Shown here: positions 11,564-21,886 of the stretch, in pieces | Position numbering within the stretch: position 1 is the stretch's first letter | Layout of the letters: every line of letters begins with the position of its first letter | Assembly (NCBI GenBank): GCA_002077045.2 | Contig: KZ111150.1 | Location: 752,061-816,060, forward strand | Origin: Rachicladosporium sp. CCFEE 5018 | Lineage: Eukaryota; Ascomycota; Dothideomycetes; Cladosporiales; Cladosporiaceae | DNA length: 64,000 nucleotides | Direction of reading: 5' to 3' | Program-made: the position numbers and the translations under genes | The notes under the pieces: generated by a model | The model's database searches: none | What the model was told of the DNA's origin: nothing | Seen by the model: only the letters and a program-made list of their open reading frames with translations

Positions 11564-14500
11564 ATGGCATCCGCCAACCCCGGAGCCAATGCAACCCTGC
11601 AAGGGGGCCCTAGGTCCTACGCGCAGGTTGCACAGAATCCTGCTGTAAAGGTTTACAGCCTTTTCGACGACAGCGATGAGGAGATGGAGGACGCTGCGGC
11701 CGAGGAGACTCAGGCCACGAAGGTCGACAAGAAGGACGCCGATGAGGACGTCATGAGTATCGACAGCGACCACGACTCCGACGCCGACGATGAGGGCTTC
11801 TCCAAGCAGCAGCGCCCGAAGCAGGCCAGCAAGAAGAGGCCTTACCAGAATCTGGTCACCAAGGTCTTCACTGTCAAGCCAAAGACAGATGCCAAGGGCG
11901 GCCATATGCCAACGCTTCCGGACGCCTTCAAGTTCAAAGAGTCGGATGGTCCTTGGTATGGCAAGTTCCCTGGCCAGAAGGAGCGCGATCCCGATATCGC
12001 GCACCTCACGCGCAACTACCGTGGCCAAGACGCGCCAGCCTCGTCGGAGCTGAAGCACAGGGGCTCTGGACTTTGCCTCAACAGCAAAGCTAGTGCTATT
12101 GTTGTCTTTCACGACACCTTCGATCCGAGGACAAAGCAGCCTGTCGCCTTTGGTTGTGGACTTTCCAAGGAGAGTCTGGCAAAAGCTGGCAAACAGCTGG
12201 ATGACTTCGGCACGGAAGCCTGGATCAAGATCGAGCCAGAGCTCGTGTCTCAGTGTTCCAGCCTGAAGCTGATGATTGACCGCGAAGACCAGAGCAGCTT
12301 CACAGCGCACATCTTCCCCGGTACCATTGCGCGGGATGAACACAGCAGCATCAAGGGCAGCTTCCTCGTCCAGGGTGGCCAGCACGCTACTCAGCGATCG
12401 GCCTGGCACCCTGAGCTCGCCGATCGTCGGAGTGTTGACTCCCTCATGGAGTACACGCTCAAATGCTGGAGCTACCAAGACAAGCCGTCCATGATTGGCA
12501 AAGGCCCTGTTCCGCAGCTGATCCAGTTCACTGGCATCACTCCTGCCGCCGTTGCCGACATCTTGAAGCGTGGCGACAAGTACGCCTCGGCCAAGAATAA
12601 GCCGGCTCCGCTAGCACGCTGGGAGAAGCTTGTGTGGTATCTGCGCAGATTTCCAGCGCTTAGCATCTTCCGCGCATGGCCCGCAGGCGCCGAGCAGCAG
12701 TTCAAATTGTTCCAGGAATGGTTCGAGGCTGCCTTTGCAGTTGCTGCCCGGTTCGGCTACGATTGGTTTGCGCGTCTTCAGCTACCGAACCTCGCCCTGA
12801 CCATCGACAAGAACGTCTTGGCATCATTGCTGCCGCCTCGTCACCTCGCCCTCGAGGTTGAGGTGGAATATGAGGACATTCCACAGGGCGGTAGAGTGCG
12901 CAAGGCCAAAGTCGTCGCCATGAAGAGCTACCTCAGCGCTCCGGACTCAATCTCTCGCAAGATCGATGATCACAAGGCGGGCACTGTTCATCCCAATGTG
13001 AGTGTCATGGAGTTTCGCACTGCTCTTGCCGTCGTTCGTGAGCATCAATTCCAGATGGAGTCTCTGCGCAAGATCTTCAAGGACCTCCAGTGGAAGCTCG
13101 TTGCCGCCATGCGCCCGCACCAGAAGTACCTTGGTGCCTACCTCGTAGCTATTCGCGCAACCGAGAGCGCGGCTGGCCGTAAGACGCATGATCTGGTACC
13201 AAAGATCGGCAGTCGTCTCCGGCTCACCTTGCGCAGCCCCAATTGGATGTCTGACAAGGTGACGTACACCTTCCATGGTTCGGTCGTCGACGACATCTCC
13301 AATTGCGGCGCGCCCATCAACCTGATGGTCTACGGCCAGGACTTGGGCATCTCGAAGATCAAGGACTATACGGGCAAGGTCGAGTTGATCAGCGACCCTA
13401 CGCCATCAACTCGCCAGTTGAATGCGCTTCAAACCCTGTCGCGCAGTCCCATTACTCGCGAATATGGCTTTGATATCCGTGCCTTCTTCCTGCAAGTCCC
13501 GCGGTCCATCTCCGGCACTGGATCTCTCGCGCACCAAGTGAAAGATAAGTCCGGAGACAAGGGTGTCGCTGGTCTGGTCAAGAAGTTCAAGAAGGCCGCT
13601 GAACTCAACGACCTGCAGAGCAAATGCCTTGAGCACGCCTTGACAACAGAGTCAGGCTACCTTGGTGTGAAGGGTCCACCAGGCACCGGCAAGACCTTCA
13701 CCCTCGCAGCCATCGCTTTGGAGCTGATCTTGTCTGGCTACGAGGTTGGCGACCGTAGGCCTGTGCTTTACGTCTGTGCAGCCAACTACGCCGTCGACCA
13801 AGGTATGATCAAGTTCGAGAAGGTTCTCGCGATAATGAAGCCCTATCTTGACCGCGTGGGGATCGACATCAAGTCCACTCGCTATGCTGGGACCTTGCTC
13901 GAGGAGCACGAGGCCAGGCAGCTTCGCGAGGACCGCATGGATGTCGACGACACTCCTCCAATGGACGATGATGTCTTGGGCTCGGACACTGGCTATGTCA
14001 GCGAATCGGATCCCGGCTCGCCCGATGAAGACGCCCGGGAGAAAATTTCCCAGGAGGTCAACAAGAAGTACAGGGCTGAGTTTCCAATCGGTGCCGATGA
14101 GCCCGAAGATGAATACGAGGAGCGCATCGACTTGAATCTGGATGAGGCACTTGAGGACCACTTGCAGAAGTTGCGCGATCAGCGCATCCAGACAAGGCTT
14201 GATCGTCGGCTGCAGTACAAGAAGGCCAAGGGCGCCAAGATGCTCGAGGCCGATAAGCTTGCTCGCGAGGCTCGGGAGAAGACTCGCGTCATCTGGGAAG
14301 TCGCTGACGAAGTCGACCCCAAGAAGAAGTCTCCGATGGACCACAAGGCCTTCTATCGTACTCGTCGTGCGTACATCGAGGGCGTGGCAGCCACTGCAAC
14401 GGCTGTGGAGCCCTTGGTACCGCATCAGCACGCCAGACTAGCCGTCGAGTACCTGACCAAGCTGGATCAGATCAAGGCCGGGTCGCTTTCGCCGTCCGAT

Positions 14501-15847
14501 CTGACGAAGCTGCGCGCTCGTGTTGACGACCTCGAGGTTACGCTCACGGGTCCGTACATCCAGGACGTTGTCGACATCGTCTTCTGCACGAACAGCACTG
14601 CAGCCCAGGGATTGCTGGCCTTTTACGGCAACTTCAAGATCATCTGCCAGGACGAGGCTGCGCTCACATCGTTGGTTGACACTGCGATCCCGGTCAGCGT
14701 CTTCCGCAATACAGTTGAGACGTATGTCCAGGCTGGTGATGGCGAGCAGCATGAGCCCATGGCTCAGTCCGAGGGTCACAACGAGACGGTCGAGTGCCTG
14801 AAATACTCGCAATTTACGGTCGCTGAAGCCAACAAGCAGCACGCCGGCGACTTCATCCAGCTCCTGATGCAGTATCGCATGCATCCCTCGATCGGTAGTA
14901 AGGTCAGCAGGGTCTTCTACGGTGGAGAGCTGATCCACGCGGGCGCAACCCTGCACACGCCTGAGACGCCCCTGAAGGATATGGAGCCAGCGGAGTTGAT
15001 TGTGCAGCAAAAGTGGCGCACCATGGAGGCATACCTGGCCGGCTTGAGTCCTGCGATCAAGGACTTTCACTGCTGGGCCATGGACGTGCGCGGCGACGGC
15101 ACCGAGTCCATCCGGGTTGATGGTCACTCCTGGCAAAATGAGCTGGAGGCTGCAGAGATCGTGGCCTTCATCCTCGGCGCCCTCGACTTCCCGCCCCCGC
15201 CGGCTACTGACAAGCTACCGGCAGGCCTACCGCTTGAGGCCAGCGACTTCCTGATCACCAGCCCGTACAATGCTCAGGTGAGATTGGTAAAGAGCAAGGC
15301 TCTCGAGACAGGCTTGCGGCTTGCCGACAACCGCATCACCGTCGAGAATACCCGTGTCATCCAGGGCGGCGAGGGCTTGTTCAATATCCTCTCCCTAGCT
15401 GCTCGGAATGACGAGCATCCCTTGTCGATTGGCATGCTGGGTGAGTCGCACAATCTGTGCGTGAGCGTCTCGCGTGCGAAGCAGATGTTGCTCATCATGG
15501 GTAACTTCTCCGGCTGGTGCCCGTTGATCAAGGCCGAGGAGCCGCAGCTGGTTGAGCCTAGCAAGAGGAACTTCAACTTCGGCCGCTACGTCGAGCTGGT
15601 CTGGCAGGAGGGTGGCATCGCCCACGTTGACGATGTTGCTCGCTGGCGCAAGGGCGACCCTATCCAGCCGGGCGGCTTCTTCAACACCTCCCTGCAGGAT
15701 CTCGCGAGCTTGAGGCAGCAGGCTGATCCGAACAGCTACTTCGCCACTCAATCGAGTGTGCCTCGGGGTGGTCGTGGCGGAGGCCGTGCGGGTCGTGGCG
15801 GCGGCGGTGGTCGTGGTCGCGGTCGCGGTCGCGGTCGCGGCAGCTAG
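11564..15847 (+). CDS. Upf1-like SF1 helicase with acidic N-terminus and RGG tail
   Basis: This is a single-exon gene of 1427 aa from the ATG at 11564; the GTG start further upstream was rejected. Residues 25-80 are strongly acidic (FDDSDEEMED, SDHDSDADDE). The helicase core carries Walker A GPPGTGKT at 704-711, a DEAA Walker B at 1030-1033 and a motif III GD..Q..P pattern from G1058. QYRMHP at 1103-1108 is typical of Upf1-like SF1B enzymes, and motif V/VI-like TRVIQGGEG and NLCVSVSRAK follow. Between Walker A and B lies an unusually long charged insert of about 320 residues. The C-terminus is RGGRGGGRAGRGGGG plus an RG repeat, an RNA or G-quadruplex binding type of tail. It probably unwinds RNA or RNA/DNA; the compartment is unknown. 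Its leader is shared with the gene at 23516. Confidence 0.88.
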   Translation: MASANPGANATLQGGPRSYAQVAQNPAVKVYSLFDDSDEEMEDAAAEETQATKVDKKDADEDVMSIDSDHDSDADDEGFSKQQRPKQASKKRPYQNLVTKVFTVKPKTDAKGGHMPTLPDAFKFKESDGPWYGKFPGQKERDPDIAHLTRNYRGQDAPASSELKHRGSGLCLNSKASAIVVFHDTFDPRTKQPVAFGCGLSKESLAKAGKQLDDFGTEAWIKIEPELVSQCSSLKLMIDREDQSSFTAHIFPGTIARDEHSSIKGSFLVQGGQHATQRSAWHPELADRRSVDSLMEYTLKCWSYQDKPSMIGKGPVPQLIQFTGITPAAVADILKRGDKYASAKNKPAPLARWEKLVWYLRRFPALSIFRAWPAGAEQQFKLFQEWFEAAFAVAARFGYDWFARLQLPNLALTIDKNVLASLLPPRHLALEVEVEYEDIPQGGRVRKAKVVAMKSYLSAPDSISRKIDDHKAGTVHPNVSVMEFRTALAVVREHQFQMESLRKIFKDLQWKLVAAMRPHQKYLGAYLVAIRATESAAGRKTHDLVPKIGSRLRLTLRSPNWMSDKVTYTFHGSVVDDISNCGAPINLMVYGQDLGISKIKDYTGKVELISDPTPSTRQLNALQTLSRSPITREYGFDIRAFFLQVPRSISGTGSLAHQVKDKSGDKGVAGLVKKFKKAAELNDLQSKCLEHALTTESGYLGVKGPPGTGKTFTLAAIALELILSGYEVGDRRPVLYVCAANYAVDQGMIKFEKVLAIMKPYLDRVGIDIKSTRYAGTLLEEHEARQLREDRMDVDDTPPMDDDVLGSDTGYVSESDPGSPDEDAREKISQEVNKKYRAEFPIGADEPEDEYEERIDLNLDEALEDHLQKLRDQRIQTRLDRRLQYKKAKGAKMLEADKLAREAREKTRVIWEVADEVDPKKKSPMDHKAFYRTRRAYIEGVAATATAVEPLVPHQHARLAVEYLTKLDQIKAGSLSPSDLTKLRARVDDLEVTLTGPYIQDVVDIVFCTNSTAAQGLLAFYGNFKIICQDEAALTSLVDTAIPVSVFRNTVETYVQAGDGEQHEPMAQSEGHNETVECLKYSQFTVAEANKQHAGDFIQLLMQYRMHPSIGSKVSRVFYGGELIHAGATLHTPETPLKDMEPAELIVQQKWRTMEAYLAGLSPAIKDFHCWAMDVRGDGTESIRVDGHSWQNELEAAEIVAFILGALDFPPPPATDKLPAGLPLEASDFLITSPYNAQVRLVKSKALETGLRLADNRITVENTRVIQGGEGLFNILSLAARNDEHPLSIGMLGESHNLCVSVSRAKQMLLIMGNFSGWCPLIKAEEPQLVEPSKRNFNFGRYVELVWQEGGIAHVDDVARWRKGDPIQPGGFFNTSLQDLASLRQQADPNSYFATQSSVPRGGRGGGRAGRGGGGGRGRGRGRGRGS

Positions 15848-15856
15848 TCTCGCTCG

Positions 15857-15902
15857 GTATGTTCATTCCCTAACCTGCCCAGGACTGAGCTGACTATTTC
15901 AG
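15857..15902 (+). other. Probable intron in the 3' untranslated region of the helicase gene
   Basis: A 46-nt stretch nine bases after the stop codon has GTATGT at the donor, GCTGAC as branch point and TTTCAG as acceptor, the full set of signals used elsewhere in this window. If spliced, the stop codon lies only about 9 nt from the exon junction, too near to trigger decay under the usual 50-nt rule. Confidence 0.35.
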
Positions 15903-15950
15903 TGCACGCCCTTGCCGATCGGTGCGTTTGTGGGAGTAAGCCTTGAATAA

Positions 15951-16240
15951 CCCTCGATTTGATGGTGATGGGTGGGTGGGTGGGTGGGTAAGAGGGTGGG
16001 ACGCAAACGCTCATGCGTGAGCACTGCAGCTTACCCTCAATTTGATGGTGATGGGTGGGTGGGTGGGTGGGTAAGAGGGTGGGACGCAGACGCTCATGCG
16101 TGAGCACTGGAGTCTGCTGTGTGTTGAGGAGTGGCGGAGCGAAGGCACTCATGCGTGAGGCCTGCATGCTGCTGAGCAGTTGGGAGGGAGGGAGGGCAAA
16201 GCACTCATACGTGAGCTTTGCGAGCTGCTGAGCGGTTGCG
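15951..16240 (+). repeat. G-quadruplex plus hairpin tandem repeat downstream of the helicase
   Basis: Two nearly identical 83-nt units (starting at 15951 and 16034) each hold GGGTGGGTGGGTGGGT and then the hairpin GCTCATGCGTGAGC (16009-16022 and 16092-16105). Two more divergent hairpins follow at 16148-16159 (CTCATGCGTGAG) and 16204-16215 (CTCATACGTGAG). The last is preceded by a third four-tract G-run, GGGAGGGAGGGAGGG at 16182-16196. The flanking stem bases differ between copies but stay paired. Confidence 0.75.
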
Positions 16241-19200
16241 TGGGAAGGTGGACCAGGGTGGAGAGGGGAGGGAGAATCACTGAACAGCTCAAGAGGAGCA
16301 TGCTGTGCATACATGGCTATGGATGTCTTGGGAGCGAGGGATGTTCGATGGACATATGAAAGGCATGTCACGTACGCAGAAAGGGTAAGCAAGTGAGGAT
16401 TTGAGATGGAAAGGAGACAGTGGCTAACATTGACGCTGAAGGTTCTCTCTCGCGAAACGCCCCAGCAAGTCATCGACATGCGCATATCGAGCTCAGCACA
16501 GCATACATCCCGGTGGCAAGAAGGTTACGAATGGCATTTCCAACGACAGCGGATGCCGACAGGGTGATGTCGCGAGTTACAGATGGGGTGAGAGGAGCAA
16601 AAGAGGGATGAAATTAGAGGTCCACCTGCACAACGCCAAGACGACGGAAGCTTGTCCGAGACCATGCGCAACTCACAGATCACGACTCGACACATCTCAA
16701 AGGCTCCACCCCTCCCAGCGACGACCGCCTCGGACTCTTGCTGCGAGTCTGACATTTTGAACCTTTACTGGAATGACTCTCGAATACTTTGTCCCCGCTG
16801 GCATACGTCAAGCCTCTACCGCTTCGCAACCAGGACCCCCAACGAGTATGGCAGCTGCACTGCACACACTTGCACCGACAACAGTGGATTGCTTGAACCT
16901 CCATCATCACACCTACTCGGTTCACAGGCTCGCGGTTCTGCGCCCAGCTGCACACTAGCTCGGCACATTGCTCGAGCGGAGCACACACGAGGTCTACAGA
17001 GAGCACAGATCACGAGATACCTCTCCATGTCGAGGTCGAGACGATGAGAAGAGCTGGAGCAAAGATCCAACAAGCGAGCCAACACACCACACACACACAC
17101 ACACACACACACAACGTCAGCGCTCGACCCGTCTTGGGCGACGGATGCCCTTGAGGTTCTGTTGCTTGCGCGCGCAACTCGTTCTGGACCTTTGACAGCA
17201 TCCTGTCCCGCCAGCATCTCCCATCTCTCCACGATTACACGGCGAGGAGTTCGCTTCTGCTGCGAACTGCTTCCACGCTTAAGCTGTTTTGCATGAAGCT
17301 TCCATGCACATGCATGCACGTCCACACAACATCAGACATGCTATGAAGCAATGCGCACCATGCCCATCGGCCGAGGTTGACACTCACCCTGGCCAATCCC
17401 ATCGCCAATGTCCATCAATTGCGACAATCATTAATAATGATCGGCGGTGTTGGCTCGCGAACTAGCCGAAGCACAAGGCTTATACACCAACTCGGTCGCT
17501 CACGCATATCCATCATCGGTACACCAGGATCTCAAGGGCACAGGTACCGGTTCGCACACGAGATACGACAACGAACCGCATGCGAAGTGAGGCGGGCAAG
17601 TGCAGCATGCGATCTCTGCTAGCACACATCCCTACATCCGAGACTTCAATCTGAACTCTGTTGGCTCGTAGACATTGGTGTCAACTCCTCAACCAACCAG
17701 CACCATCTCTTCGCTCGCCGCCTCCGTCGTGCGAATACCAATGCAGCACACGCTCCACACGCCAAGGTTGTGCAGCGAAGAATACCACTGTAGGCGGCCT
17801 CCTCAAAGCATCATCGTACGATCTAGCAGCATGACGTCGAGTAACGCCCGAGTGAAAGTGTGCAACCGCCACCTCAGCCGCTTCCGCATCAACATATCGC
17901 CTCCCTCCAGCAGAGACCAAGGCCTGCGTGAACATCGCCTTGGTCATCCAGCTAGCCCCAGCTGTTGTCTGGCCCTCAAGCTACACGGCGTCGCCCTCGG
18001 AGCGTGATCGACGACTCGACTCCTCACTCCCGCTTCCATAAGCACCCACCGAGTGTTTGCAATGCGACATGCAGCATTAGAACGAGCTCATCGCCCTTGG
18101 GGACCGCATGCCGCCGAGCTCGATCAAACAATTCCAGCCAGGCATGTGACCTCTCGGCGACGTACACGCACCTCACCCCTACTCAGCACACACGGGCACC
18201 GATACCAGTTTGCGGTCACAAGGCATACAGTCGACTGCTGCAAGCACTCTGCGAACTTGGACACATCCACGCAATCACCAACGCAGAAGTCAGGCTCACC
18301 ACAGAGCGACTGCACACTACAGCGCCCCAGTCTGCTTCCTGTTCAGCTCCAGACTACATTGGTGGGCCCTTCATACCTTCACGCCTGTGGTTCTGATCCG
18401 CGTTGCGCATCATCTACAACAGCACCAGTTGCTGTGACTGCGCAGTCCTGGATCACATTCAGATCGATCCAGGACGACGCAAAGGCCACCACCGGCCGTT
18501 CAGGGCATACTCGACCAGCGCATTCGTAAAAGGGCTGGTGCATCGGCTACATTGTCTCCGTCCGCGATCTTGCTGTCGAGAGTACACGCAATCAGACTTA
18601 CCCGTAAGCCGATCGCACCGTCACACACCTACGAACAGTGTACAGTGCTATAGCACACCCGGAGTGCGAGACGGCCGGTCTCCTAGCTCATGCTCGACTC
18701 CTCGGCGCCTCAAGTCCTCACCTGGCTCTACAACTGTCACATCATACAACACCAACAACCGGTCGGCGTTCATTGGCGACACATGGGAGGTGGCAAGCGG
18801 GTCATGGCGCAAGAGACCGACATCACGTGGCTGCAAGGGCTGGGAATGGATACTTTGGAGTGGTGGAGGGCGGCACGGCAGCTGCCAGTCGAGGTAGGTG
18901 AGGCATGTGCATCAGGCTAGATCGGTCGTGATGGGAGCTCGTGCTAAGAGAGGAAGAGGCAGTTGGCTTGAGGTCCTCGCTGATGGGATGCCCTGGGACT
19001 GGAGATACAATGGGGAATTAGCGAACCGGCAATCTCCTTGCCACTACAGCTATTAAACCAACCATAGCGTGACGTACATCCCCTATGCTGCCTGTCTGTC
19101 CGCAGCCGCTCAATCTCTGCTTCAACGGCCAGCTCTAATGTCCCACAATTCTTCGATACGTGCCATGACGAAATCTCACCCCTTTGATACTACCTTATCG

Positions 19201-21080
19201 AGTCCTGTCTTTTTCCCTCCCCCTCCCCGCCTGACGCGCCGACAAGTACCTATACAAGCCCGCGCGGAGGTGGAGAAGTGGCATCGTCAAGGGCCATCAC
19301 AGCGCAACGACCAAGAAGATGATTGCTACATGCCTGCCAGGCAGCTCGTCGCACATGAAGCCCACAGTCATTGCCTGGCCATGAGATCGTCTTTCAGGAT
19401 AGCAGCACGTGTCACTGGCACAGCACAAGTACGAGACGGTCTGCTTAGGCCAAGAGACGCAGGCGAAATCAGCTCGACACGCAAGCACGGCACTATACAG
19501 CAAGATAGTAACACTGACGCGATTAGCGGCACTGGCTGCTGTTGCTGGTAAGAACCTCGCCACCACCGCAATGCACCTTTTCTGATGCTGCGTCGACGGA
19601 TTCCCGATGGCATTTGGAGACAGCACCCGCCTCTAGCATACTCATTGCTCCCACATACGAATTCTGGCGCTCTTGACTAGTCGCCTTGTGCACCCAGCGA
19701 TTCGAACGCGGCGTAGACAGCAGGAGCACGATGATGATGAGCAGGGTACACATGAACAAAGGCGGAGTAGCAGCATCTGGTGTGCGCGGTGACGGGGGAA
19801 TACAGATTATCACTCTTATCACCGCGAGTACCACAGCATCTCAGCACCCTTGAGGACCAGGCGATGTGCGCCACTGGACTTGCGGCCTGTCCAATGGACA
19901 AACAACAGATTGCCCTTGATCAACGCTGCGCCTTCTCTCCCCCTCATCTGGCGCTTCTACCTCACAGAAAGGTCTGCAAGAAGACCTCCAGATTCGATGC
20001 TTACTGGACATACGCACTTCGCTGAGGACGAGGAGGTGAGCTTTGTCAAGGGACAGGAGTGGAACAATGCTTGGGAGGTGGTCGATGAGCGCGATACGAT
20101 CCGAAGATGTCTCGCAACAAGGAAGGCGAGAAGGTGAGGCCTCTCAGCCCGGTCAAGAGTTGCAGACACGAGCCTGCGAAGCTATGCGCAATACCGCCAT
20201 CCACTGCTGCATAGCACGATAGGTCTCGTCGAGCTCGTGGGGATGATCTTAGCACGCTCTGCCGAGCAAGAGCCGCTGCACTACCTATACGCCGTCTTCG
20301 AGTCAGCAATACGGTCAAGTCTACCTCCAACCTGCTGCGGAAACGGATGTGGTCAGACACCGCCGTCACAGAAGCGAGCCAGCAGATCCTTCAGGCTAAA
20401 TCGCAAAGCAGCTCGCTCAGCTAGCAGATGACAAAGCATACACTCCTCTCAGTGACAATGTGCATGGCTACGATTTCGATGAAGAAGCGAGAACGAAGGA
20501 GATCCAGCCCTGGTATGCCGATGGTCCGCCAAGCTCACTGCTTGATCTTGGCTGATCCAGCCTGTTGAAGGTACTGAGAAGGACAGCTTGAACCAGGAGC
20601 ATGGGTATGCAGTCTTTCTTTCAAGGACGCCACGGATACACTGAATGACGAGGCGAGTGGACTGCAGCAGGGACGGAGGGTGGTTCTAGATTTGTGGGAA
20701 GGTGACATTGGAGTAGCGTTACTGGTGTCAACATGCCTGATTGATAGATGAAGAAGACTGTTGTATTGATGTGCATATATACCACTTGATCCGTGTATCA
20801 GGACAGCAGATCCTGGCATGTCTCCAAGACATGCATCAAGGATCGTCTGATTCAGGTAGCCATTCGATGCGCTCACTATGGCCAACACGATGGCGCGATT
20901 TCCCGACAGCATGCTCGTGAAGAGTCTAGCATATGCAGTGTCTGACCTCTGCTAGGACTCCATCAGGATCAGACGAATCGGCGGAGATGAGCTGCGGGTG
21001 ATTTGGACAAAGTATTCGATGTCCGAGACGTCTTAAAAGGAAGCGGACACGCCACGACCGCTCATCGAGGTGCTATTGAT
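16241..21080. other. Gene-poor region, no gene recognised
   Basis: Almost 5 kb with only short, mutually overlapping open frames. A partly open + frame at 19850-20430, interrupted by one TGA at 20135, has a plausible composition (EEVSFVKGQEWNNAWEVVDE) but no recognised family. The rest shows nothing beyond the microsatellite at 17089. Confidence 0.5.
17089..17113. repeat. (AC)n microsatellite
   Basis: About twelve uninterrupted AC dinucleotides lie in the gene-poor stretch. Confidence 0.95.
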
Positions 21081-21886
21081 TCATCTTGCAGCATTCAAGG
21101 CCAGATAGCTGTGAGAAGAACGTAATCGTCTCGCGGAAGTTGCTCCGCTTCTTGCGCTCGCTCTCCGGGGTCTGCAACGATCTTTGTCGTGATTGTATCG
21201 GTGCGACCGCGACGGAGGTCTGATCTCGGTAGCGAAGTGAGTGGAGAGATTCCCTTTGCGAGGTAATGGGGCCTGAGTGATAGCCTCTGGTGCGGAGCCC
21301 TTGCCAGAGCGCTGGTCGCCGCGGACGACAAGCTGCGGCTGCTGGTGGAGGTGCCGTCGAGTCCCATGGCGGCGGTCGCTTTGTCCATCGGCTCTTGCAG
21401 CTATGTGAAGTTCCAGATGTCTCTCGCTGAAATCGCTGAGCTTCTCGCGCTCGCTCTCCAAACGAGAGACATCTGGGACAATTTTAGTCGTGATTGTCTC
21501 GTTGAAATCGCCAAGCTCTTTGTGCCCGCTTTCCGGACGAGAGACGTCTGGGACAATCTGGGCTGTGACTGTGTCGGTACGGTCGCGACGGAGAATGGTC
21601 TCTGTGGCGAAGTGCGTACAGAGATGCACCTTCCGAGGAAATAGGGCCTGAGTATTAGCCTCCAGCACCAAGACCTTACCGGAACTTTGGTCGCCGCGAA
21701 AGAGTTGCTACGGCAGCTGCAAGATCGAGCTGAGGCCGCTCAGCCGAAGCTCGTTGACAATACCTAGAGCCTGGCGATAGTCTTTGTTCTGGAGCTCACT
21801 CAAAGACTTCGTGGCGAATGTATCGGTTGGTGGCGGGTTCGTCGGATGGCTGGAGAGACGTCATCTTCCTCGTCGCTAGAGGTCAT
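21081..21886 (-). pseudogene. Broken dynamin-type GTPase gene with internally duplicated G-domain
   Basis: Read on the minus strand from ATG 21886 (MTSSDEEDDVSPA), the sequence has a frameshift near 21850. It then gives KSLSELQNKDYRQALGIVNE and LRLSGLSSILQLP, a TAG at about 21720, and RGDQSSGKVLVLEANTQA followed by FATE. This matches the N-terminus of fungal dynamin/Mx-like GTPases, whose G1 motif is GDQSSGKSSVLEA. The same block is repeated about 372 nt downstream as GDQRSGKGSAPEAITQAP with a second FATE, and the VPDVSR/ESEREKLSDFSE piece is also repeated. The altered P-loop Ser residues, the stop, the frameshifts and the missing G2-G4, middle and GED regions show it is dead. Family recognition is from motif memory; I am fairly sure of it. 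Confidence 0.7.

Noticed and set aside
11309..12478. 389-codon open frame antisense to the helicase
   Set aside because: It overlaps the strongly supported helicase on the other strand and lacks motifs; it is a codon-composition shadow.
13652..15136. Two long minus-strand frames (259 and 232 codons) inside the helicase
   Set aside because: Antisense shadows of the same high-GC coding sequence.
15844..16485. 213-codon minus-strand frame over the G-quadruplex repeats
   Set aside because: Its sequence is mostly translated simple repeat (His/Pro/Thr runs); no start context, motif or splice support.
17701..18900. Several overlapping 60-160 codon frames
   Set aside because: They overlap in all frames, are rich in His/Thr/Ser/Arg from CA-rich DNA, and show no family signature.
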